A stretch of DNA of 64,000 nt from FLUQ01 sp031550605 (GCA_031550605.1 JAVBOK010000043.1:93638-157637); one strand, 5' to 3'; counted from the first letter of the stretch, positions 35,980 to 47,946 are shown. Made by a program: numbers and translations. The notes: generated by a model from the sequence alone, not told the origin.

Positions 35980-37074
35980 ATGAAACAATACGCCCCCATC
36001 CCCATGATCCCCGGCCCCGTCACTCTGCACCCCGACGTGCTGGACGCGATGTGCAGGGATTTCGGTTCCGGCCAGGTGGAGGCCGATTTCCTGCCCTTTT
36101 ATGCGGAAACCGCGCACTGCATCGCGACCCTGATGGGCACGAAAAACGATGTGGTTCTGATGACCGGCGAAGGTATGCTGGCCCTGTGGGCGGCGCTCAA
36201 AAGCTGCCTTGCGCCCGGAGACGCCGTGGTCAGCGTGGGCACGGGAGTGTTTGGCGACGGCATCGGCGAAATGGCGGCCAGTTTCGGCTGCCGGGTGGAG
36301 GCCGTTTCCCTGCCCTATGATTCCACCATCGGCAACGGCGACAGCCTGGAACGCATTGAGGCGGCCATCCGCAAGGCAAAACCGGTGATGCTCACTGCCG
36401 TGCACTGCGAAACCCCGTCCGGCACCCTGAACCCGCTGACGGCATTGGGGGAGATGAAAAAACGACTGAACGTGCCCCTGTTCTACGTGGATGCCGTGGC
36501 CAGCCTGGGCGGCGCGCCGGTGGAAGCCGATGCCTGCAACATTGATCTTCTGCTGGCCGGATCGCAGAAGTGCCTGGCCGCCCCGCCGTCCATGAGCATG
36601 GTCGCAGTCAGCGAAGCCGCGTGGGATATCATGGGCCGGGTGAACTACCAGGGGTATGATTCCATTCTGCCTTTCCGCACCGTGCAGGCCGACGGGCGCT
36701 GCCCGTACACCCCGTACTGGCACGGCGTCGCCGCCCTGAACGCGGGGACGAAAGCCATCCTGCGCGAAGGCCTGGACGCGGCCTTTGCCCGGCACGAACG
36801 CGCAGCTGCCAAATGCCGCGACGGGCTGGCCGGGCTGGGCATACCTCTTTTCACCCGGCCGGATGCGGTCAACGCCCCCACCGTAACCGCGGCCCTGGTG
36901 CCCGAGGGCGTCACCTGGCCCGACTGGAAACAGCGCCTGCGGGACAGGGGGCTGATCGTAACCGGCAGCTTCGGCCCCATGGCCGGCAAGGTGTTTCGCC
37001 TGGGGCACATGGGAACCCAGGCCGATGACGCCATGGTAGGCAAAGCCCTGGCCGCGATCAAGGACGCGTTGTAA
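35980..37074 (+). CDS. class V PLP aminotransferase (serine/alanine-glyoxylate type)
   Basis: A 364-residue fold-type I aminotransferase of class V. IPGPVTLHPDVLDAM, FGSGQVEADFLPFY, GEGMLALWAAL, the Asp-containing YVDAVASLGG and the Schiff-base Lys in LLAGSQKCLAAPP match the alanine/serine-glyoxylate and 2-aminoethylphosphonate transaminase group. Which substrate is used cannot be read. It is translationally linked to pdxY (gap of two bases). It ends 16 bases from the convergent histidine kinase gene. Confidence 0.85.
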   Translation: MKQYAPIPMIPGPVTLHPDVLDAMCRDFGSGQVEADFLPFYAETAHCIATLMGTKNDVVLMTGEGMLALWAALKSCLAPGDAVVSVGTGVFGDGIGEMAASFGCRVEAVSLPYDSTIGNGDSLERIEAAIRKAKPVMLTAVHCETPSGTLNPLTALGEMKKRLNVPLFYVDAVASLGGAPVEADACNIDLLLAGSQKCLAAPPSMSMVAVSEAAWDIMGRVNYQGYDSILPFRTVQADGRCPYTPYWHGVAALNAGTKAILREGLDAAFARHERAAAKCRDGLAGLGIPLFTRPDAVNAPTVTAALVPEGVTWPDWKQRLRDRGLIVTGSFGPMAGKVFRLGHMGTQADDAMVGKALAAIKDAL

Positions 37075-37090
37075 ACAGCGGGAAACCCCC

Positions 37091-40981
<3,891 letters not shown>

Positions 40982-41151
40982 GGATTTCCTCTCATTGCTC
41001 CATGAAGAATAAGCAAAAATTTTATCCCAAGAAACAAGAATATACAATGCCTTGTATCACAAAGAAAACCTTTGGCGCGAGGACGCTCCGGCCGTGTCCG
41101 CTCCACATGTGATGCATGCACCCCCGCAAGGGCAACCGGAAGAAAACCGCA

Positions 41152-41167
41152 TGGCACGGTTCCTGCT
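41152..41167 (+). promoter_or_regulatory. sigma-54 (-24/-12) promoter of the hook gene
   Basis: TGGCACGGTTCCTGCT matches the RpoN consensus TGGCACG-N4-TTGCW except for one base, with GG at -24 and GC at -12 at the required spacing. Predicted start of transcription is near 41178, about 83 bases before the hook-gene ATG. Sigma-54 control of hook genes is common in flagellated proteobacteria. An activator gene is not in the window. Confidence 0.75.
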
Positions 41168-41260
41168 TTGCTTCCCGGCAGGGAAGGAATTTCCCTGTTC
41201 ACAGCATCGTCCGGGGCCCACAGGGAAGTGAGCCCCGACGGAAAAACGGGAGCGTTTCCC

Positions 41261-42778
41261 ATGATGAGTTCTTTGTATGTCGGCGCCACGGGCCTTGTGT
41301 CCCTTGGCGAAGGCATGAGCTCCATATCGAATAACATCGCCAACGTGAATACCGTGGGCTTCAAGGCCGCCATGATGCTCTACGAGGACCTGACCAGCGC
41401 CACGGTCACGGCCCAGTCCAATGGCGTTACCAACCTTTCCCAGCAGGGACTTGGCGTCAGGGTTGAAGTAAACCGCACCATGTTCCAGCAGGGCAGCTTT
41501 ATGGCCGGCAGCGACGCCACGGACCTGGCCATTTCCGGCAAGGGCTTTTTCGGCGTGCAGAAAAACAACGTCACCGAATACACCAGAGCGGGCAACTTCC
41601 GATTCACCAAGGACGGCGACCTGATCGATCCCAGCGGCTTTTCCCTGCTGGGCAACAAGATCACCGACGGCGTGGCGGCCGCCGCCGCCACTCCCATAAA
41701 ACTTGATTTCAGCGATTCCGGGCAGGGCTATATGCCGTCGAAGGCCACGACATCCGTCACCCTGCTGGAAAACCTGGGCGACACTTCGGTCCACACCGTC
41801 GACGCGGGCAATCCGTTTTTCAGCCTGGCCACGGCCTGGGACGGAACAAGCGCCCCGCCGCTTTCCGCTTCGCAATACGGCTATGCCGACACCCTGGCAA
41901 TCTATGATGCCTCCGGCGCCCGGCAGAACCTGAACGCCTATTACGATTTCGTGGGCACCTTTGACGGCAAGAACGTCTACCAATACGCGCTGGGGACAAA
42001 CCCGGACGCGGACGGTTCCGCATCCGCCGGAACGCGCGGGGCCGGGCTGTTCGCCGCGGGCACCATCACCTTCGGTTCCACCGGGGACATAGAGGACATG
42101 ACCATGTTCACGCCCCCGGCCGGAGGCGACAGCACCGACCTTTCCGCCTGGGTTCCGGCGTCGTTCGGCGCAAACGGCAGCCCTTCCTTTACCGCCGTCT
42201 TCGCGGACGAAAAAGGAGCGGCCATGGCCCAGAACATGACCTTTGACCTCGGCCTGCGAATGGACGGGGCCTGGACCGGCACGTACAATTCCGCCGCGGA
42301 CGTCAACGCCGATCCTTCCGCTTTGTACTCCGGAGCGGGCAAACCCGTTGCGGACGCCCACAGTACCAACTACGCCGGGTCCTCCGCCAACCTCAACTAC
42401 CACCAGGACGGATACGCTGAAGGGCATCTGACCAGCCTGAACGTCGACGGCGAAGGCTACATGAACGGAAAGTACAGCAACGGCCAGAACGTGGACCTGT
42501 ACCGCATCCCCCTCTACCGCTTCACCAGCGAAGATGGCCTGCGCCTGGAAGGGGGCAACCACTATTCGGCCGCGCCGGCTTCGGGAGCGACCGAGGTCGG
42601 TTTTCCGCAAACGGAAAACTTCGGCAACCTTGCGGAACTTTCCCTGGAGCAGTCCACCGTAGATTTGTCCAAAGAATTCACCAACATGATTCTGACTCAG
42701 CGCGGTTTTCAGATGAACAGCAAAGTGATCACGACATCCGACGCCATGCTGCAGCGGGCGCTGGAACTGAAGCGGTAA
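41261..42778 (+). CDS. flgE: flagellar hook protein FlgE family
   Basis: A 505-residue axial flagellar protein. The start at 41261 (MMSSLYVGATGL) follows GGGAG; the ORF upstream is not conserved. The N-terminal rod/hook motif GMSSISNNIANVNTVGFKAA and the C-terminal VDLSKEFTNMILTQRGFQMN with ITTSDAMLQRAL are diagnostic of the FlgE/F/G family, and the length and variable centre fit FlgE. No flgD or other flagellar gene is adjacent, so it is an isolated flagellar gene with its own sigma-54 promoter and terminator. Confidence 0.9.
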   Translation: MMSSLYVGATGLVSLGEGMSSISNNIANVNTVGFKAAMMLYEDLTSATVTAQSNGVTNLSQQGLGVRVEVNRTMFQQGSFMAGSDATDLAISGKGFFGVQKNNVTEYTRAGNFRFTKDGDLIDPSGFSLLGNKITDGVAAAAATPIKLDFSDSGQGYMPSKATTSVTLLENLGDTSVHTVDAGNPFFSLATAWDGTSAPPLSASQYGYADTLAIYDASGARQNLNAYYDFVGTFDGKNVYQYALGTNPDADGSASAGTRGAGLFAAGTITFGSTGDIEDMTMFTPPAGGDSTDLSAWVPASFGANGSPSFTAVFADEKGAAMAQNMTFDLGLRMDGAWTGTYNSAADVNADPSALYSGAGKPVADAHSTNYAGSSANLNYHQDGYAEGHLTSLNVDGEGYMNGKYSNGQNVDLYRIPLYRFTSEDGLRLEGGNHYSAAPASGATEVGFPQTENFGNLAELSLEQSTVDLSKEFTNMILTQRGFQMNSKVITTSDAMLQRALELKR

Positions 42779-42808
42779 AATTTTTCCTGTCCCTGGCGTG
42801 GCCTTTCT

Positions 42809-42836
42809 GCCGCCGGTTCGCGCCGGCGGCGTTTTT
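42809..42836 (+). terminator. intrinsic terminator of the hook gene
   Basis: GCCGCCGG (42809-42816) / CCGGCGGC (42823-42830) with a six-base loop and GTTTTT after it, 30 bases past the stop. A textbook intrinsic terminator. Confidence 0.9.
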
Positions 42837-42857
42837 CGCGCCATTTTGACTGCTACC

Positions 42858-43265
42858 ATGCCCGCATGGGCGCTGCCTGTCCACGGGGATCCTCGTGCCG
42901 GAACGCAGTGGGAAGAACTCTACGGCAAAGAGCATGACGACATCGCCACTTTGCGCATCAAACCCGGCGAAAAAATTTCCGAGGCCAAACTGGCCGCTCG
43001 CGACGGCGCCGGCCGTGCCCCTACCCGCAATATAATCCAGAAACTGCGCGAAGAAAGCTTTGCCGTCGTCAAGCCCCAGGGCAGGTACCGTGGTTCCGCC
43101 CATTTCGGAACAGAAAGCCGGGTTATTCTGCAGATCCGCCTGCGGCCGGAATCGTTCGCGGCCGAGATGGCCGCCTCGTACATCACGGAAGAGGGTATCG
43201 CCCTTCTGGACACAGAGTTCTCGCGCCTGCGTTCTTTACGCAACGGCACCGAAGAAAAGCCATAA
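42858..43265 (+). pseudogene. GntR/FadR-type regulator, frameshifted and truncated
   Basis: The 135-codon frame from 42858 reads as the start of a GntR-FCD regulator: DDIATLRIKPGEKISEAKLAA, RAPTRNIIQKLREE, FAVVKPQ. At about 43080 the expected GTxVxPISEQKAG appears only in the +1 frame (GTVVPPISEQKAG), after which similarity returns to the first frame (ILQIRLRPESFAAEMAASYITEEG). Two compensating indels therefore lie near 43080 and 43120. The frame then stops at 43265, after less than half of the expected 220-240 residues. There is no good ribosome site. I read it as an inactive remnant. Confidence 0.7.
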
Positions 43266-43298
43266 TCCTGTCCGAGTCGGGTTCGGCAAGGGCTCATA

Positions 43299-43430
43299 CC
43301 CATCGCCAAGGCCCTGGAAGACACCCCGGGCAATTACCTGACCGACGGCCTGCTGGTATTGAAGAAAGGTGAAAAACGCAGGCTGGACCGGGTGGAAGTC
43401 GTGGAAGCGACCACCCCACGGCTGAATAGC
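43299..43430 (+). other. coding-like fragment of unknown parent gene
   Basis: The frame from 43299 reads PIAKALEDTPGNYLTDGLL then VLKKGEKRRLDRVEVVEAT, with codon use and composition like a real C-terminal protein segment. It has no start codon, and no ribosome site. It is not the expected continuation of the GntR remnant. It may be the 3' end of a deleted gene whose terminator follows at 43432-43485. I do not recognise the family. Confidence 0.4.
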
Positions 43431-43431
43431 C

Positions 43432-43485
43432 AAAAGCCACACGGTCGGACTGTCTCGCGCGAGGCAGTCCGACCGCGTGGCTTTT
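43432..43485. terminator. long hairpin terminator
   Basis: AAAAGCCACACGGTCGGACTG pairs with the segment ending at 43485 with one mismatch (about 20 bp), followed by the CTTTT of the stem end; the reverse side is AAAAG-rich too, so it can act both ways. It closes the decayed GntR region ahead of the AT-rich promoter. Confidence 0.7.
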
Positions 43486-43536
43486 GATGTTTATTGAGAA
43501 AATATTTTTCATGTATATTTTTTTACAGAAAACACA

Positions 43537-43566
43537 TTGACAAAAACACATCATTTGGATTTATAT
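43537..43566 (+). promoter_or_regulatory. possible sigma-70 promoter of the PSE-transporter operon
   Basis: TTGACA at 43537-43542 and TTATAT at 43561-43566 (18-base spacer) lie in a very AT-rich 200-bp stretch (43486-43688). A TATAAT at 43568-43573 is too far for this -35 box but could serve another. The stretch also has TATATAT-type runs at 43621-43675 that could bind regulators or H-NS-like proteins. Confidence 0.4.
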
Positions 43567-43688
43567 CTATAATAGAAAAAAGGAATACACTTTATGCAAT
43601 ATACAAAATAGCATTTTGTTTGATATATACATTCACATGATAGTATATATATTTTTATTAATATATAACAGTATAGAGTGAGGTTTTT

Positions 43689-45167
43689 ATGAACACTAAA
43701 ATCAGAAAAAATCTTACGGAAGACAAGGCGGCGCTACTTATAGGGTCTGTTATATTCCTGGCGGCTCTGCTGAATTTTGCCGGAATCAACCTGTTCGGCT
43801 GGGTCGTACAGGCAGTCACATGGCTGAACCCGGCAACCATGTTCGCATCCACCAGCCCGTCGGTTGCCGTGGCGCTGCATGCCTGGGCTTCTCCCGCAGT
43901 GACCGGGTGGCTGTGCCTGATTGCCACCTATGCGGTTGTCACCATCCTGCTGGCGGTGGGAATCAAACTGATGGGCGAGGATGTGGCGGAATTCGTCAAA
44001 GCCTTCACTCTCGTCTTCTTCGCGGCATATATTTGCTACGGCCTTGGCAACTATGCCTATTTGGCCGTCACGCCCACCCCGGACAATCTGGACAAAGCCC
44101 ATATCGCCTGGTCCGTCGGGCTGTCCGGCGAGGGTGCGTATATTGTGGCCCTGATCGCCGGCATCATCGCTGGAAACTTCACGCCGGCCCTTGCGGAACG
44201 GATGCGCGCCGCCTGTCGGCCTGAAATGTTCGTCAAAATCGCCATCATCATTATGGGCGCCGAATTGGGCGTGAAAGCCGCGGCCGCCGTCGGCCTGGCC
44301 GGACATATTGTGTTTCTGGGGCTGTGCGCCATCGTGGAAGCCTATTTGCTGTACTGGGCCGCAGTATATTTCATCGCCCGCAAATACTTCAAGTTCAGCC
44401 GCGAATGGGCGGCTCCGCTTGCCTCCGGCGTTTCCATATGCGGAGTGTCCGCGGCCATCGCCACCGGCGGGGCCATACGCGCAAGGCCCATCGTGCCCAT
44501 CATGGTGTCGTCCCTGGTGGTCATTTTCACCTGCGTCGAAATGCTGATCCTGCCCTTTGTCGCATCCTGGTGGCTGCACGCCCAGCCCCTGGTCGCCGGC
44601 GGCTGGCTGGGTCTTACCGTCAAATCGGACGGAGGCGCGGTCGCCAGCGGGGCCATCGCCGACGCCCTGCTGCTGGCCAGGGCCCAGGCCATTGACGGCA
44701 TCAGATTCCAGCCGGGCTGGGTGGTCATGGTCGCCACCACGGTGAAAGTTTTTATCGACGTGTTCATCGGCGTCTGGTCGCTTGTCCTGGCGTATCTCTG
44801 GTGCAAGATCGACACGTCGGACAACGGCGTGAGCATGACCCTCGCCGAGGTATGGGAACGCTTTCCCCGTTTTGTGCTTGGGTATTTTCTCTCCTTTCTC
44901 CTTCTGCTTCTTCTTTGCCTTCACTCCAAGAGCCTGGCCGCGTCCGGCAACGCCATGGCCGCCAGCATCACTTCCATTCGTACCCTGTTCTTTCTGCTGA
45001 CCTTTTTCACCATCGGGGTCATTTCCAACTTCCGCCGTTTATGGGCGGAAGGCATTGGCCGGCTGGCCGGCGTATACTGCGTCAGCCTGTTCGGCTTCAT
45101 TCTCTGGCTGGGACTGCTGATCGCCTGGATGTTCTTCCACGGCATCATGCCCCCAGTCATTTCATAA
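43689..45167 (+). CDS. PSE/UPF0324 (YeiH-like) putative anion exporter, long form
   Basis: A 492-residue protein with about 11-13 hydrophobic helices. The segments GIIAGNFTPALAERMRAACRPEMFVKIAIIIMGAELG (landmark split: GIIAGN and IIIMGAELG), SGVSICGVSAAIATGGAI and KVFIDVFIGVW match the putative sulfate exporter (PSE) family, Cons_hypoth698. Known members are about 340 residues; the extra length is in the N-terminal region and after helix 10. In sulfonate-degrading bacteria related genes were proposed to export sulfite or sulfate; that role here is inference. GAGTGAGG precedes the start. Two small genes follow in the same operon. Confidence 0.8.
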   Translation: MNTKIRKNLTEDKAALLIGSVIFLAALLNFAGINLFGWVVQAVTWLNPATMFASTSPSVAVALHAWASPAVTGWLCLIATYAVVTILLAVGIKLMGEDVAEFVKAFTLVFFAAYICYGLGNYAYLAVTPTPDNLDKAHIAWSVGLSGEGAYIVALIAGIIAGNFTPALAERMRAACRPEMFVKIAIIIMGAELGVKAAAAVGLAGHIVFLGLCAIVEAYLLYWAAVYFIARKYFKFSREWAAPLASGVSICGVSAAIATGGAIRARPIVPIMVSSLVVIFTCVEMLILPFVASWWLHAQPLVAGGWLGLTVKSDGGAVASGAIADALLLARAQAIDGIRFQPGWVVMVATTVKVFIDVFIGVWSLVLAYLWCKIDTSDNGVSMTLAEVWERFPRFVLGYFLSFLLLLLLCLHSKSLAASGNAMAASITSIRTLFFLLTFFTIGVISNFRRLWAEGIGRLAGVYCVSLFGFILWLGLLIAWMFFHGIMPPVIS

Positions 45168-45185
45168 GGACACAGGAGGTGTGTC

Positions 45186-45341
45186 ATGCAAAAAGCAAAG
45201 ACAATCGAGTTACACGACGAAATGCGGAACATGGAATACGAACCGCTGAACAAGATGGAAATAAAGCTCATCGCCTGGAGCCTGACCCTGGGCAGCGCTC
45301 TGCTGGTCGTTTTGTATCTTCTGGCGCGGGTAATGGCATGA
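45186..45341 (+). CDS. 51-residue single-pass membrane protein, unrecognised
   Basis: A small gene with an excellent ribosome site (AGGAGG, eight bases before the ATG), 18 bases after the transporter stop. The product has a charged N-terminal half (QKAKTIELHDEMRNMEYEP) and one hydrophobic helix at about residues 28-48 (IAWSLTLGSALLVVLYLLA). Its stop overlaps the next start (ATGA). Its place suggests a small accessory subunit of the transporter. I know no named family. Confidence 0.75.
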   Translation: MQKAKTIELHDEMRNMEYEPLNKMEIKLIAWSLTLGSALLVVLYLLARVMA

Positions 45342-45562
45342 ACGCGTACCGCCTGCGCTATATCGCCGGCCCTCAGGAATCGTTGCGCGTGGCTCACGAA
45401 CACACCGTGCTGGCCGACAGCCTTGCGGCGGCCCTGGGCGCGTGCTGCGACTGGCCCGTGCAGTGCAACAGGGCCGGGACCTGCGCCTGGGCCAAACACC
45501 CCGGCACCAGCCTGTACGAGGTGAAAGCCTGGGAAGCGGAAAGGCTGGACACAAAGCGATGA
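45338..45562 (+). CDS. 74-residue cysteine-containing soluble protein, unrecognised
   Basis: Starts by ATGA overlap with the preceding small gene, so it is translationally coupled. The product is soluble, with Cys36, Cys37, Cys43 and Cys49 in ALGACCDWP and VQCNRAGTCAWA, and a Tyr/Trp-rich tail (SLYEVKAWEAERL). Four closely spaced cysteines could bind metal or form disulfides. No family is recognised. It completes a three-gene unit with the PSE-type transporter. The 240 bases after it (45563-45802) hold GC-rich inverted repeats but no gene I can support. Confidence 0.7.
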   Translation: MNAYRLRYIAGPQESLRVAHEHTVLADSLAAALGACCDWPVQCNRAGTCAWAKHPGTSLYEVKAWEAERLDTKR

Positions 45563-45802
45563 CGCGCGACTGCCCCGGCAGAAACCGGTACGGCGGCGGA
45601 ATCCCTGCAGGGGAGACCGCCGCCGCGCCGCACATCGCATGGCGCATCCCCCGGTGGCCGGGATTGCGCAAATCGTAATCTCTGCCGCGGGGAGCACGGT
45701 GCCCTGGGCCCGCATGGCGGCCGCGCCGCCTTGCGGAGCGCGGGGCGAAGCCCCGTTTCGCCGAAGGGGTTCAATCGTAACGGGGCCTCGCGCCCCTCTC
45801 GC

Positions 45803-46390
45803 TCACGGCTCGATTTTCGTTCCCAGCACTTTCAAAAATTCCCGAATCCAGGCCGGGTGCGCGGGCCAGGCCGGAGCAGTAACCAGATTGCCGTCGACGC
45901 AGGCGTTGGCCGCGCCGGCATCGGGCTCGCAAAAGGTCGACCCGGCTGCCACCACGTCAGGCTTGACCGCGATATAGCAGGTGCTGGTCCTGCCCTGAAG
46001 CACATCGGCGGCCACCAAAATTTGCGGGCCGTGACAGATGGCCGCGATGGGTTTTTTGGCCGCCGCGAATTCTTTGGTCAGCTGGATGATTTTCGGGTTC
46101 AGACGCAGATATTCCGGCGCCCGGCCGCCGGGAATGACCAGGGCGTCATAGTCCCCGCTTTCGACTTTCGCGAAATCGGCGTTGATCATGAACCGGTGTC
46201 CGGGTTTTTCCGAATAGGTCTGGTCCCCTTCAAAATCGTGAATGGCGGTTTTGACAAAGTCGCCGGGTTTTTTCTCCGGACAGACCACGTCCACCGCATG
46301 TCCGACCATGAGCAGCATCTGATATGGCACCATGATTTCGTAATCTTCCACAAAATCACCCGCGAACATGAGAATTTTCTTGGCGGCCAT
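45803..46390 (-). CDS. DJ-1/PfpI-family protein
   Basis: A 195-residue protein starting at 46390 (MAAKKILMFAGDF) behind GGGAGGA; the in-frame extension to 46522 is not conserved. The nucleophile elbow AAICHGPQIL, the preceding LVIPGGRAPEYLR and the acidic FVEDYE site are typical of the PfpI/YhbO/DJ-1 branch, whose members act as glyoxalase/deglycase or chaperone-like stress enzymes. The exact activity cannot be read. It is divergent from the TAXI protein gene, 193 bases between starts. Confidence 0.88.
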   Translation of the reverse strand: MAAKKILMFAGDFVEDYEIMVPYQMLLMVGHAVDVVCPEKKPGDFVKTAIHDFEGDQTYSEKPGHRFMINADFAKVESGDYDALVIPGGRAPEYLRLNPKIIQLTKEFAAAKKPIAAICHGPQILVAADVLQGRTSTCYIAVKPDVVAAGSTFCEPDAGAANACVDGNLVTAPAWPAHPAWIREFLKVLGTKIEP

Positions 46391-46583
46391 GGCATCCTCC
46401 CTGGTTGTGTCGCCGTTGCGGAATATTTTTCTGCATGTTGTATCGCACAGAGCCATCCCGGACGCAACGCCGAAAATCGGCCGGACCGGCGCGTCCGCCC
46501 GCTTGACGGAGGATTCCCGCATAGGGCAGTGTATCGCCTGGGCGGTTCAGGCCTCATATCCACCATCACAGCAGGAGGTTCCC

Positions 46584-47609
46584 ATGCCTCGTTTCATGCG
46601 CGCCTTGCGGGTTCTGACCATTGTTCTGGCCATGCTGATTCCGGCTGTCCCGGCGGCGCAGGCGGCTGCCGAACCGGACAAGGACAGCATCATCTTCATC
46701 GGACAGCAGCCGGGCACATCGGGCTATTCTTTTATCGCCGTGCTGTCGCGCTTTTTGCAGGAAGCCATGCCCGCGGCGAAAATCACCGTGGTGCCGCGCG
46801 GGGGAACCATGTCCAACCCCACATCCCTCGACCAGGGCAAGGGCACCCTGGCCTACGCCAGCAGCACAACGGCGGAATGGGCCTGGAAGGGCATGCCCGG
46901 CGTATATGACGCATACGGAACCCACAAAAACATCCGCGCCGTTTCCGTGGGGCAGATGAACAACATTTACGGTTTCGTGGCCGTGCGCAAAGAATTTGTG
47001 GACAAGACCGGCGCCGACAGCCTGGAAAAACTGCTGACTCTCAAGGACAAGCCCAGAGTGGGCATCCGTCCTCCGGGTGTGATCGCCGTGCCCGCCTTCA
47101 TCGAATTTTTCAAGCTGATGGGCGTCAGCATGGAGGATTTTCGCAAGGAGGGAAAACTGGTCCAGACCCAGATCCCCCAGATGAGCGAAATGCTGCGCGA
47201 CAATCGCATGGACGTATGTCTGGAGTTTGTTCCCCTGCAGCATCCGGGGTTCACCGAACTGGCCCTGACCAACAATCTGGTGTTCATGCCCCTGCCGGAC
47301 AAAGTCCTGAAAGCGGGCGCCGCCCTGGGCATGACGCCCACCACCATGCCCGCCGGCAGCTACAAGGGCATGGACCAACCGTACAAAACATTCAGCACCA
47401 GCGCAGCATTCCTGGCCCACAAGGATGCGCCGGACAACGTCGTGTACCAGTTGGCCAAGTCCATGGTCGAGCGCAGAAAGGAACTGATCGCCGAATGCCC
47501 GTCCGTCAGCGACTGGGAGCCGGAAAAAGACCACAGCCGCGCAGGACTCAGCCTGCCGCTGCATCCGGGCGCGGAAAAGTATTACCGCGAAATCGGCTGG
47601 ATCAAGTGA
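46584..47609 (+). CDS. TAXI-family TRAP solute-binding protein, orphan
   Basis: A 341-residue periplasmic protein starting at 46584 behind AGGAGG. Signal peptide at residues 1-27 (ends AAQAAAEP). The TAXI fold is suggested by IIFIGQQPGTSGYSFIAVLS, VVPRGGTMSNPTSLDQGKGTLAYAS and GFVAVRKEF. TAXI proteins bind small carboxylates or amino acids for a fused TRAP permease. No dctQM or 4TM-12TM permease gene lies nearby, so it is an orphan that may share a distant permease or act in signalling. Confidence 0.85.
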   Translation: MPRFMRALRVLTIVLAMLIPAVPAAQAAAEPDKDSIIFIGQQPGTSGYSFIAVLSRFLQEAMPAAKITVVPRGGTMSNPTSLDQGKGTLAYASSTTAEWAWKGMPGVYDAYGTHKNIRAVSVGQMNNIYGFVAVRKEFVDKTGADSLEKLLTLKDKPRVGIRPPGVIAVPAFIEFFKLMGVSMEDFRKEGKLVQTQIPQMSEMLRDNRMDVCLEFVPLQHPGFTELALTNNLVFMPLPDKVLKAGAALGMTPTTMPAGSYKGMDQPYKTFSTSAAFLAHKDAPDNVVYQLAKSMVERRKELIAECPSVSDWEPEKDHSRAGLSLPLHPGAEKYYREIGWIK

Positions 47610-47646
47610 CGGATGGAAAATGCGGGGCTCCGCCCAGATTGATGAC

Positions 47647-47668
47647 AACCCCGTCCGGCCGGGGTTTT
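47647..47668 (+). terminator. intrinsic terminator of the TAXI gene
   Basis: AACCCCG (47647-47653) / CGGGGTT (47660-47666) with loop TCCGGC and TT after it, 38 bases past the stop. Confidence 0.7.
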
Positions 47669-47914
47669 GCAAGGGCACCCTCACTCCGGCTCTTACCGGC
47701 GGCAATGAATGCCGCCTGCGCCTGCGTGGCGACCTGTTGCCAAAGAAGACGTTGTCAACCGCCCCGCGTCCCGCAGGGGACCCGAGACCCCTTGCGGACC
47801 CCGCGACGGGGAGAATGCCGCCGTTGTGCGGAATAACGGAGCAAAGCAGACGGAAAACAGACCGCGGGATGCGGCGGGTCCCGAACCTGCCCCCGCGAGA
47901 GGCGCCGATATGCA

Positions 47915-47946
47915 TAACGCGGCGGTTCCTGCGAACCGCCGCGTTA
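47915..47946 (-). terminator. perfect 14-bp hairpin after flxA
   Basis: TAACGCGGCGGTTC (47915-47928) pairs with 47933-47946 over the loop CTGC, 21 bases past the flxA stop. It lacks a T run but sits where the hdr-flx transcript should end. Confidence 0.6.

Noticed and set aside
41057..42859. 600-codon open frame on the minus strand
   Set aside because: Antisense to the hook gene, which has both conserved ends, a promoter and a terminator.
45563..45802. Possible gene fragment after the 74-residue protein
   Set aside because: Frames here lack starts with ribosome sites, and the text is GC-rich inverted-repeat material near the PfpI stop.
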